A model generated the notes under the pieces. It was not told the DNA's origin. It saw only the letters and a program-made list of their open reading frames with translations, and ran no database searches. 64,000 nt of DNA from an uncultured Eubacterium sp. (GTDB lineage Bacteria > Bacillota > Clostridia > Lachnospirales > Lachnospiraceae): the NCBI GenBank assembly GCA_910584875.1, contig CAJUDA010000017.1:1-64000 (forward strand), written 5' to 3'. Of the stretch, positions 52,712 to 60,141 are shown piece by piece. The position numbers were made by a program, and so were the translations under genes. Position 1 is the first letter of the stretch. Each line of letters starts with the position of its first letter.

Positions 52712-52819
52712 CCGGGCGGCGCCAACGTTTATCAGACACAAACAAATGATAAAAAGAGATAGCTTTTTGGGTTATTTTATTATATAATAATGATAAGAGA
52801 TATCTGATTCGTTGAGCTA
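52709..52819. repeat. Palindromic repeat split by an 85-bp AT-rich insert
   Basis: The left half (TAGCCGGGCGGCGCCAA, 52709-52725) and the right end (CGTTGAGCTA, 52810-52819) match the family. They are separated by AT-rich DNA that includes a TATAAT at 52783-52788. The left half supplies the TAG stop of the chemoreceptor gene. The insert may carry the promoter for the next gene. Confidence 0.6.
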
Positions 52820-52859
52820 AAATTACAGGAACATGAATAAAGAAAGGGAGGGGCGGCTG

Positions 52860-53150
52860 ATGAAGTGCAGAAGAGTGGAGATGGAAGCAAAGGTAGAAAA
52901 ATATGAACTGGGGAAGGGGCTGGAAGACGGCTTTGAACTGTGGACCGATGTTGTGACGACAGGATGGATCGTGACAGAGGCACTGATAAAGGTGGACCGG
53001 GAAAACGGGTCGATCGTCTGCCCTTATATTTTACACCGGAGAGGGCGTACATTCATTAATGAGGGGGATTATATCATTACTGATGCAGATGGGACGAAGC
53101 ATGTATGCGGTGAAGACAAAGTATTTAAAAGATATGAAAAGATCGAATAA
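52860..53150 (+). CDS. Small protein with PGDYG-like ending
   Basis: This 96-aa protein ends in NEGDYIITDADGTKHVCGED and VFKRYEKIE. The pattern resembles the PGDYG-type small domain often found in phage or plasmid proteins. The first half (ELWTDVVTTGWIVTEALIKV) is not recognised. ATG 52860 is preferred because GGGAGGGG lies just before it; an ATG at 52833 has no ribosome site. It is followed after 14 bases by the MIF-like gene. Confidence 0.7.
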   Translation: MKCRRVEMEAKVEKYELGKGLEDGFELWTDVVTTGWIVTEALIKVDRENGSIVCPYILHRRGRTFINEGDYIITDADGTKHVCGEDKVFKRYEKIE

Positions 53151-53164
53151 CAGGAGGTAATACG

Positions 53165-53509
53165 ATGCCATTTATAAGTTCCCGGGTAAATATGCCCATG
53201 ACGCCACAACAAAAGGAGACAGTGAAGACAGAGCTTGGACAGATCATTACGCTGATTCCGGGCAAGTCTGAAAACTGGCTGATGATCGACCTTGCAGATC
53301 AGTGCGAACTGTATTTCCGCGGGGACGGCAAGGATCCTCTGGCATTTATCGAGCTCAAGATATTTGGTAAAATTTCGGATGATACGGCACGGAAACTGAC
53401 GGAGAGGATCTGCGATCTCTATGAGACGCAACTGAAGATAAAAAAGGATAATATCTATATCAAGTACGAAGAGGTCAGCAAATGGGGCTGGAATGGAACC
53501 AATTTATAG
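53165..53509 (+). CDS. MIF/phenylpyruvate tautomerase family protein
   Basis: This 114-aa protein of the tautomerase superfamily starts with Met-Pro, so Pro2 would be the catalytic base after Met removal. ITLIPGKSENWLMIDLADQC and FIELKIFGKISDDTARKLTE match macrophage migration inhibitory factor relatives, as does the length. The physiological substrate is unknown. The promoter of the following AspRS transcript begins at its stop codon. Confidence 0.88.
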   Translation: MPFISSRVNMPMTPQQKETVKTELGQIITLIPGKSENWLMIDLADQCELYFRGDGKDPLAFIELKIFGKISDDTARKLTERICDLYETQLKIKKDNIYIKYEEVSKWGWNGTNL

Positions 53510-53538
53510 TTGCACAACCGGGGAAAATGTGATAAACT
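53510..53538 (+). promoter_or_regulatory. Promoter of the aspS leader transcript
   Basis: TTGCAC (53510-53515) and TAAACT (53533-53538) are exactly 17 bases apart. The expected start is near 53545, about 25 bases before the leader ORF. Confidence 0.7.
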
Positions 53539-53569
53539 ACGATAAAAATGAAGAAAGAGTGAGATAGCT

Positions 53570-53617
53570 ATGGGTCAGGTTTCGATCACGAAACTGAATA
53601 GGGACGACGATTTGTAG
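53570..53617 (+). CDS. Putative leader peptide of aspS (Asp-rich)
   Basis: A 15-codon frame reads MGQVSITKLNRDDDL and stops at TAG (53615-53617). Its tail has Asn, Arg and three consecutive Asp codons (GAC GAC GAT, 53603-53611). This is the composition expected for ribosome-mediated attenuation of an aspartyl-tRNA synthetase gene. The ribosome site is weak (AAAGAGTGAG, about seven bases upstream). The Asp codons and stop lie in the 5' arm of a long hairpin. Confidence 0.55.
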   Translation: MGQVSITKLNRDDDL

Positions 53618-53733
53618 CGCTTGCAACTGTGATATTCATAGGTGCAGGCGCTATTCGTGTCGTGCCTATGTGGAAGAGATAATAAGAGAACCACATCAGG
53701 GTATGGAAAAGATACTGGTGTGGTTCTCTTTTT
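53604..53733 (+). promoter_or_regulatory. Putative transcription attenuator of aspS
   Basis: Four alternative helices can be drawn. Hairpin A joins 604-625 to 643-663 (core TAGCGCTTGCA with TGCAGGCGCTA). An alternative helix joins CATAGG (53637-53642) to CCTATG (53665-53670). An antiterminator joins CCTATGTGG (53665-53673) to CCACATCAGG (53691-53700). A terminator joins 53685-53699 to 53715-53729 and is followed by T5. The antiterminator and terminator share 53691-53699 and exclude each other. No T-box sequence is present. Confidence 0.65.
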
Positions 53734-53771
53734 ATATAAAAAAATGCAAGGAAGAAAGTGAGGGAAAAAAT

Positions 53772-55097
53772 ATGAACATGATCAGAGGAAAACAGCAGAA
53801 GAGTGAAGTAGAGCCGGAGGAGCTTGCCAGCAATACCGGCAGGCAGATCAGACTTCATGGATGTATTTATAAGATACGGAAAATGAAAGGATTTGCGTTT
53901 GTGCTTCTGAGGACAAAGAGAGAGGTCCTGCAATGCGTTTATACACCAGAGAAAGCCGATTTTCCGCTGGAGCAGCTAAAGGAGGAGAGTGCTGTGATCA
54001 TCACAGCAGAAGTAATAGCGGAAGAGCGCTCCCGTACGGGTTATGACCTGCATCTTATTTCTGTGGAGATCTTATCCGAGCCGGAGATGGAAAGTCCGAT
54101 CGTCATCAACAATAAGATCGTCGATACCTCGATCGAAAAACTTCTGGATTACCGTCCGGTGACATTGAGAAATGAAAAGCAGCGGGATATTTTTAAGATT
54201 CAGGAGGGAATCGTCTGTGGCTTCCGGCAGTTTTTACGAAAGGAACATTTTACAGAGATCCATACGCCAAAGATCGTCCAGTCAGGTGCAGAGGGAGGTG
54301 CTAATATATTCCATCTGGATTATTTTGGAGAGACGGCATATCTGGCACAGAGCCCCCAGTTTTATAAGCAGATGATGGTGGGGGTGTTTGAACGGGTTTT
54401 TGAGATCGGTCCGGTATTCCGGGCAGAAAAGCATGATACATCGCGTCATCTGAATGAATATACCAGTGTGGATTTTGAAATGGGATTTATCCGCAGTTTC
54501 TATGATGTGATGGAAATGGAGACAGCAATGCTCCACAGTGCCATGCTGTATCTAAAAGAGAATTGCGCGCCGGAACTGACGCGGCTCAATGTTTCCCTGC
54601 CGCGGACTGAGGAAATACCATCCATCCGCTTTCACGAAGCCAAGGAATGGATCGCAAATGAGTACAACCGGAAAATAAAGGATTTTGATGACTTTGAACC
54701 AGAGGAGGAGAAACTGCTGAGCCGGCTGGTAGAGGAGAAAACAGGCAGTGAATTCATATTTGTCACCCACTATCCCAGTAAGAAACGTCCCTTTTATGCG
54801 ATGGACAGCAGTGAACATGCAAACGAAACAGAAAGCTTTGATCTTTTATTCCGTGGTCTGGAAGTGACGACAGGAGGACAGAGGATCCATAACTATGCAC
54901 AACAGGCAGCGAAAATGGAGCGGCTCCATATGGACAGGGATCTCTTTGACAGTTATCTTATGATGCACCGGTGCGGGATGCCTCCCCACGGGGGACTGGG
55001 GCTTGGGCTGGAACGTTTTACGGCGAGGCTGCTGGGACTCGAAAATGTGCGTCTGGCATGCCTGTTTCCGCGGGATATCAATCGTCTGCTTCCATAA
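53772..55097 (+). CDS. aspS: Aspartyl-tRNA synthetase, archaeal/eukaryotic type
   Basis: This 441-aa class IIb synthetase has an N-terminal OB anticodon-binding domain (about 20-110). The catalytic domain follows, with FTEIHTPKIVQSGAEGGANI, AYLAQSPQFYKQMM, the motif 2 region FRAEKHDTSRHLNEYTS and the motif 3 region GLGLGLERFTARLLG. It lacks the large GAD insertion of bacterial AspRS and is about 150 residues shorter, so it is the archaeal-type enzyme. Such enzymes can be non-discriminating and charge tRNA-Asn as well; that cannot be judged here. ATG 53772 lies 39 bases after the leader terminator. Confidence 0.9.
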   Translation: MNMIRGKQQKSEVEPEELASNTGRQIRLHGCIYKIRKMKGFAFVLLRTKREVLQCVYTPEKADFPLEQLKEESAVIITAEVIAEERSRTGYDLHLISVEILSEPEMESPIVINNKIVDTSIEKLLDYRPVTLRNEKQRDIFKIQEGIVCGFRQFLRKEHFTEIHTPKIVQSGAEGGANIFHLDYFGETAYLAQSPQFYKQMMVGVFERVFEIGPVFRAEKHDTSRHLNEYTSVDFEMGFIRSFYDVMEMETAMLHSAMLYLKENCAPELTRLNVSLPRTEEIPSIRFHEAKEWIANEYNRKIKDFDDFEPEEEKLLSRLVEEKTGSEFIFVTHYPSKKRPFYAMDSSEHANETESFDLLFRGLEVTTGGQRIHNYAQQAAKMERLHMDRDLFDSYLMMHRCGMPPHGGLGLGLERFTARLLGLENVRLACLFPRDINRLLP

Positions 55098-55126
55098 ATT
55101 AGATATATTAGAAATCTAATTAGAAC

Positions 55127-55155
55127 TTTACAACACGACTCTCTTGGGATATAAT
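55127..55155 (+). promoter_or_regulatory. Sigma-A promoter of second chemoreceptor
   Basis: TTTACA (55127-55132) and TATAAT (55150-55155) are 17 bases apart, 30 bases before the ATG at 55185. Just upstream, AATTAGAT and ATCTAATT form an AT-rich inverted repeat (about 55097-55122) that might be an operator. Confidence 0.75.
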
Positions 55156-55184
55156 AAGGAAAAACAAGAGAGGAGCTTACTTAC

Positions 55185-57240
55185 ATGATAAAGAATCGGA
55201 AACTCAGCACAATACTTACTATGGCAATAACTCTTATCGCGGTTTTTTTGTATTTCACTTCTGTTTATTATAGCTAACAGGAATATGACAAATGCGATGA
55301 AGACAACAGCAATGAACAATATGAAGACATCGCTGGAAGCAAAAACCAGGATCATTGAAGAGTATGTAAAAAGCTCTGAAGATTTACTGATCGCTTATAG
55401 TAAAGCACCAGTGATCGCCGCTTTGCTGAAAGATCCGGATAACAAAGAGCTGCAAAAGTCTGCCCAGGATTTTACGGAGAAATACTATGCCGGACTTGAC
55501 CAGTGGGAGGGGATTTATACCGGAGAATGGAATACCCATGTCATTGCCCATGCCAATCCGAAAGTCGTGGGGATGGTGACGAGAAAGGGCGAGGGCTTAA
55601 AGCAGCTGCAGGATGCGATGAAACAGGCAAACGGTATTTACAATACGGGGATCATTGTCTCGCCTGCCTCCAAAAAACTGATACTGTCCATGTATTGTCC
55701 GGTATTTGACAGTGATGGGAAAACGATCCTTGGTTATGTGGGTGGCGGCCCTTTTGCGGAAGGGTTAAAAAAACTGCTCGATTCCCTTGTGACTGAGGGA
55801 TTGGAAAATGCAAAATATACAATGATCAATACAGAAACAGGCGTTTATATCTTTCACGAAAAAGAAGATCTGATGTCCCAGAACATAGAAGATGCGATGC
55901 TGCTTTCTGTGATTGACCGTATACATAACTCTCAGGATAAAACGTATGATAATTTTGAATATATGGAAAAAGAAGGGGATCCATGTGTGGCGGCATACCA
56001 GTCTCTGGCAGACCGGGGATGGGCGGTTGTTCTGAGTGACAGTGAGAAGGAGATTTATGCACAGGCGGATACCAATAAAAGGATGCTGGGAATTGTTTGT
56101 ATTGGATCACTCATACTGATTGCCTTATTGTCATGGCTGCTGATCCGTTTCAGTACCAGACCACTCAAGACGATAGAGAACGCCATTATCCGGCTCCAGA
56201 ACCTGGATCTGAGTCCGGTGGCGAAATTGGATAAGTATATCAACCGGAAAAGTGAGATTGGCAAGATTGCTACGGCGATGGATTCTTTATATGTGTCGTT
56301 CCGGGAAATTGTCTCCACTCTTGACCAGTGTTCGGTTTCCATATCAGATTCTGCCGGTAAGATGACAGAGTCTTCCCAGATCCTTCTCGAATGTGTGGAG
56401 GATAACTCAGCGACAACGCAGGAGCTGGCGGCAAGTACCGATACGACGAATGAGGCAATCATCCGGGTTGGACAGGAGATCAGCCGGATCGCCGATATGG
56501 TACATCAGGTGGAGGAAAAGGTACAGGCGGGAAGTGAAAGAAGCGAGGACCTGATCCGGGTAGTCCAGCGCATGAAAGAGACGGCAAATAAATCTCTGCA
56601 GGTTACAGGTTCCCAGATGCAGGAAAATCAGAGAAATATTGAAGAGGCGATGCAAAACCTGCAGTCATTGTCCAGGATCAATGATATGGTTACGCAGATT
56701 CTTGATATCACCAGTCAGACGAATCTTCTTTCACTGAATGCTTCGATCGAGGCAGCACGGGCGGGAGAATCCGGACGCGGCTTTGCTGTAGTGGCGAGCG
56801 AGATCGGTAATCTGGCAAACAGTTCTTCGGTTACGGCGACGCAGATCCAGGCGATCTGTAATGATACCAATTCCAATATGGAGCATGTCCAGTCCTGTTT
56901 CAATGACATTATCCGTTTTCTTGATCAGGATGTTGCCACCCAATTTAAAGATTTTATTGATATTGCCAATGAATACAGTGCCTCAATCCAGTCCATCCAG
57001 AATGTGATAAAGGAGATTGAACAGGTGTCCAATGTCTTTGTGGATGCCGTATCCAACATCAAGGATCAGATCAGCACGGTTCAGTGCGCTTCCGGTGAAA
57101 ATGCGATCGGCGTCGATGATATCATAGAAAAGATTGAACGCACGACGAACACCACAGAAGTGCTGACCAATATTGTAGAGGTGAATCAGGATAATGCTGC
57201 TTCAATCCGCGATATTGTGAATAAGTTTACCGATTATTAA
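55185..57240 (+). pseudogene. Methyl-accepting chemotaxis protein, N-terminal frameshift
   Basis: The true start, ATG 55185 after AGGAG, opens a membrane helix (MIKNRKLSTILTMAITLIAV and on) but stops at TAA 55275. The remaining 651 codons continue in the next frame from about 55267 (IIANRNMTNAMKTTAMNN). Removing one T from TTT at 55264-55266 would join them into one receptor of about 684 aa. It would have a Cache-like sensor (about 35-270), a second helix, HAMP-like linker and signalling tip (QTNLLSLNASIEAARAGESG, GFAVVASEIGNLA). As written, translation from 55285 would lack the first membrane helix. Decay or sequencing error are both possible. Confidence 0.8.
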
Positions 57241-57947
57241 ATGATTACACCAGCTTCCTGTCGTTTCTGCATCCTGGACCAGTTTACGAACCCATAAATG
57301 TCATTGATCAGAAACATGACAAAACAGATGACGACGGACAGATAGGACAGGTCGGAACATGCTGCCAGAGTCCATAAAAGGATCAGCACGATATCATTGG
57401 CGGCGTAGGCGATGGCGAAGAATGCATTTCTCCGGAAAGTCAGGTAAACGGCGAGGAAGCTGGTGGTCACAGATATCGTACTGGGAACGATGTTTGCGGT
57501 ATGGAATGCCTTCAGGATAAAATAGAAGACAAAAGTAACAAGTATTGTCAGCAGTATCATAATACTAATTTCTTTTCCCTTCAGACGGTTGATCTTTACT
57601 TCCGCCCTGTTTCCGTTATAAGGATTGCGCAGCCAGGAGACCAGGGCAAAAACAGCCATGGGAGCGGTCATCCCCAGATAGGTGATCATCTCTCCGTAAT
57701 AATGGTACGTGAAAGAAATGATGCCGTACAGACAGCTGAAGATGACCATCAGAAACTGTCCGAACGGATTCCCTTTCGCATTAAAGATCAGAGATGTTAC
57801 GCCGATCAGGGATGCGGTGAGTGTCAGCATATTTTCCCTGTCAAAAATAAAAAAGAAGATTAGGATTGATAAGACGGAAATGCACCATAATGTGATTTCC
57901 GTTTTTGTAAAATAGTGACAGAAATTTTTGATTTTTTTAGATAACAT
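57237..57947 (-). CDS. pnuC: Nicotinamide riboside/mononucleotide transporter PnuC
   Basis: PnuC (236 aa) imports an NAD precursor by facilitated diffusion. About seven hydrophobic helices are seen, with SLIGVTSLIFNAKGNPFGQF, FSCLYGIISFTYHYYGEMIT, ANDIVLILLW and NDIYGFVNWSRMQ typical of the family. ATG 57947 has AGAAGGAG eight bases upstream. It converges with the chemoreceptor gene and overlaps its stop by four bases. The leader of about 140 bases is long and partly structured. No nadR gene is nearby. Confidence 0.92.
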   Translation of the reverse strand: MLSKKIKNFCHYFTKTEITLWCISVLSILIFFFIFDRENMLTLTASLIGVTSLIFNAKGNPFGQFLMVIFSCLYGIISFTYHYYGEMITYLGMTAPMAVFALVSWLRNPYNGNRAEVKINRLKGKEISIMILLTILVTFVFYFILKAFHTANIVPSTISVTTSFLAVYLTFRRNAFFAIAYAANDIVLILLWTLAACSDLSYLSVVICFVMFLINDIYGFVNWSRMQKRQEAGVII

Positions 57948-58091
57948 AACATTGTCTCCTTCTGTAGCCGGCTCAACGGCGTCAAGATAAAAATAAGCAC
58001 TCATATACACATCTTCAAAGACCTAACGATGTGAAACGAATACTTTCGCGTTCCTACCCGGTGGCAGTATAGTGCTATTTAATTATTTAGA
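57948..58091 (-). promoter_or_regulatory. Structured leader of pnuC, possible riboswitch
   Basis: The transcript should begin near 58086. On the minus strand a GAACG stem pairs with CGTTTC around CGAAAGTATT (about 58040-58060), and ACATC pairs with GATGT nearby (about 58015-58037). pnuC genes are controlled by riboswitches in some Firmicutes, but I cannot match this to a known class by eye. Half of the palindromic repeat (57966-57985) lies close to the start codon. Confidence 0.3.
57966..57985. repeat. Palindromic intergenic repeat, left half only
   Basis: AGCCGGCTCAACGGCGTCAA matches the left arm and centre of the repeat family with small changes. The right arm is absent. It lies in the pnuC leader. 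Confidence 0.55.
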
Positions 58092-58120
58092 AGAATAGCA
58101 TATCAGGATGATAAAGTCAA
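58092..58120 (-). promoter_or_regulatory. Sigma-A promoter of pnuC
   Basis: On the minus strand TTGACT (58120-58115) and TATTCT (58097-58092) are 17 bases apart. The -35 box overlaps the stop codon of the upstream histidine kinase gene. Confidence 0.75.
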
Positions 58121-60114
58121 GCCTGACTTACCAGTGGGATCCGGACTGTAAATGTGGTCCCCCTGCCTTCCACAGAAGCCACGTCAATCGCACCTCCGTG
58201 TTCGGTAATAATCGTTTTTGCGATCGGGAGCCCCAGTCCCTGTCCGCCGTCTTGTTTGTGAGTGGTGTAGAAACGATGGAAAATATGGGGAAGTTCTTTT
58301 TCTGATATGCCGCAGCCGGTATCGGACACAGACAGACAGGCATACTGGTTTTCTATCTTTAAGGCGAGGGTGATCCTGCCGTCGGCAGGAGTGTGTTCAG
58401 CGGCATTATATACCAGATTTTCCAGCGCACGGGACAGTTTTTCTGTGTCTGCCATGATCCGGCACGGCTGCGGACAGGACTGATAGATAAAATCAGGTCC
58501 GCTCATCTCGATGACCGGTCGGCAGCTATAGTGAAACTCAGAGAGAAACTGATTCAGATCCAGGGATTCCATACGCGATGGGGTCCCTGTTTCAGATGCC
58601 AGCATCTGGATCGAGTGCAGCCGCTGGGACAGAAGTTCGCATTGTTCTTCGATATAAGACATTTTATCCCGGGTAGCCTTGTCGAGCATGATATCGTTGC
58701 CGCGTATGATCTGCGCCATATTGGACAGGGAGGTGAGAGGAGATTTCATATCATGTCCGAGTTCGGTGATCAGCTGGCCCCTCTCGGAGAGGAGCTGGTG
58801 CAGGTGGAGTGTTTTTTCCGCCACCTCTTCCTGCAGATGGAACGTCAGCCTTTTATTTTCGGTAATGATATCATAATTTTGCTGCATCATCCGGATGGCA
58901 AAGGCGATCACCATGCAATATACGCCATACTCCTCCGGCCATCCCAGGGCGGCAGGTTCAAAGTGGCCGACTGCCAGGACGCCATAGAGAAGGAAGGCGC
59001 CGTTTGCCGTGACAGCAGCCAGCGGCACGGATATATGGGGACGCCCGTTCAGACAGCCGCAGAAGGCTGCGCCGGTCAGAAATACGGCTGCTGCGATCTT
59101 GTACCACGAGATCAGGATACCGTACCACTGCGTGAGTGCAGGGAAAGCGGGGAGGAGGATCAGAGGCAGAATGGCAGAGGCACCGCACATAGCAAGAGAG
59201 AAAACACGGACGATTGTGTGGAGCCGGCGGTGCTTTCCTGAAAGGAAGAGACGGAAAGCGATCTGCAGGGCAAAAAAGAGTCCGGCAAGCGCCGTGGCGT
59301 CTTCCAGGGCATAGAGGGAACGCACCAGCGGTAGCCCCGCCAGCCGGATAAACGGATAGCAGATGCGCAGGCAAAACGTCAGGCACAGCATGCCAAAATC
59401 AGAGAATGCTGGGTGCAGATGTAAATTCTTTTTAAAAAATACCAGACAAAACAGTGACAGAGTCAGCGACGAAAAAAACATTAGTCCGTAAAACAGCATA
59501 CGGTAGGCGATGAGATGGCTGATGCTGTCAGGATTTCCGATGGCGGGAGGATACCAGAGCCCGCCGTAGTAATGGGAGTAATTGGAAATCTGTAGGATCA
59601 GTTCTGTGCTGCCATTGACGGGGAACGAATAGACAGTATCGCGGATCAATGGGGAATACTGGTCTGGCATCACTTCCCCAGGACCGCCCAGGCTCTGCCC
59701 GTCTACAAATACGTGGGCGGCACAGAGGGGTTCTGGCAGATAGAGTGACACAGTGCCCGAACCGTTCAGGTGCAGGCGGTAGGTGGCAGAGCCATAGGGA
59801 TCGCTGTCTGTGTGGAAAGCGGAGAGGTTCGGGTATTGTCCCGCCCATGTCAGATAACGGGGAGACGGCAGGGCGCCAGCCGCAAAATCGGCAGGGGACA
59901 GCAGCCTGTCCGGATAGAGTTCCCAGCCGTCCACCAGAAAGCAGCAGCCACTTTCTGGTATCATAGCGATATTATCTTGCGCAACAGGCGCTTTTTTTGT
60001 ATACTTATTGTCATAAACAGAAAGCAGCCGCATGACAGCCAGTGTCACTAAAATGGCTGCGGTCATGATGGTAAACAACTGTAATGTTTTTTTACTGAAA
60101 AAAGTTTGTTTCAT
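58117..60114 (-). CDS. Sensor histidine kinase, 7TMR-DISM type
   Basis: This 665-aa kinase has one N-terminal helix and an extracellular beta-sandwich resembling the DISM/galactose-binding sensor (about 50-195, with YLPEPLCAAHVFVDGQSLGG). Seven hydrophobic helices (about 205-415) and a cytoplasmic kinase follow. The phospho-acceptor His lies in ITELGHDMKSPLTSLSNM, and ATP-binding boxes are ENLVYNAAEHTP, SDTGCGI, HIFHRFY and GQGLGLPIAKTI. The ATG at 60114 has AGAGGTG. Its start lies only 27 bases from that of the divergent surface-protein gene, so its promoter must be inside that gene or further up. The likely partner is the OmpR-type regulator at 61754-62449. Confidence 0.9.
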   Translation of the reverse strand: MKQTFFSKKTLQLFTIMTAAILVTLAVMRLLSVYDNKYTKKAPVAQDNIAMIPESGCCFLVDGWELYPDRLLSPADFAAGALPSPRYLTWAGQYPNLSAFHTDSDPYGSATYRLHLNGSGTVSLYLPEPLCAAHVFVDGQSLGGPGEVMPDQYSPLIRDTVYSFPVNGSTELILQISNYSHYYGGLWYPPAIGNPDSISHLIAYRMLFYGLMFFSSLTLSLFCLVFFKKNLHLHPAFSDFGMLCLTFCLRICYPFIRLAGLPLVRSLYALEDATALAGLFFALQIAFRLFLSGKHRRLHTIVRVFSLAMCGASAILPLILLPAFPALTQWYGILISWYKIAAAVFLTGAAFCGCLNGRPHISVPLAAVTANGAFLLYGVLAVGHFEPAALGWPEEYGVYCMVIAFAIRMMQQNYDIITENKRLTFHLQEEVAEKTLHLHQLLSERGQLITELGHDMKSPLTSLSNMAQIIRGNDIMLDKATRDKMSYIEEQCELLSQRLHSIQMLASETGTPSRMESLDLNQFLSEFHYSCRPVIEMSGPDFIYQSCPQPCRIMADTEKLSRALENLVYNAAEHTPADGRITLALKIENQYACLSVSDTGCGISEKELPHIFHRFYTTHKQDGGQGLGLPIAKTIITEHGGAIDVASVEGRGTTFTVRIPLVSQA

Positions 60115-60141
60115 TTTACACCTCTTATAAAGGAGCGCGGT

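Noticed and set aside
53545..53771. T-box riboswitch before aspS
   Set aside because: The conserved T-box sequence that pairs with the tRNA 3' end is absent; the short ORF plus alternative hairpins fit attenuation better.
58393..59241. 282-codon plus-strand frame over the histidine kinase
   Set aside because: The kinase motifs on the minus strand are unambiguous; this frame is a codon-bias shadow.
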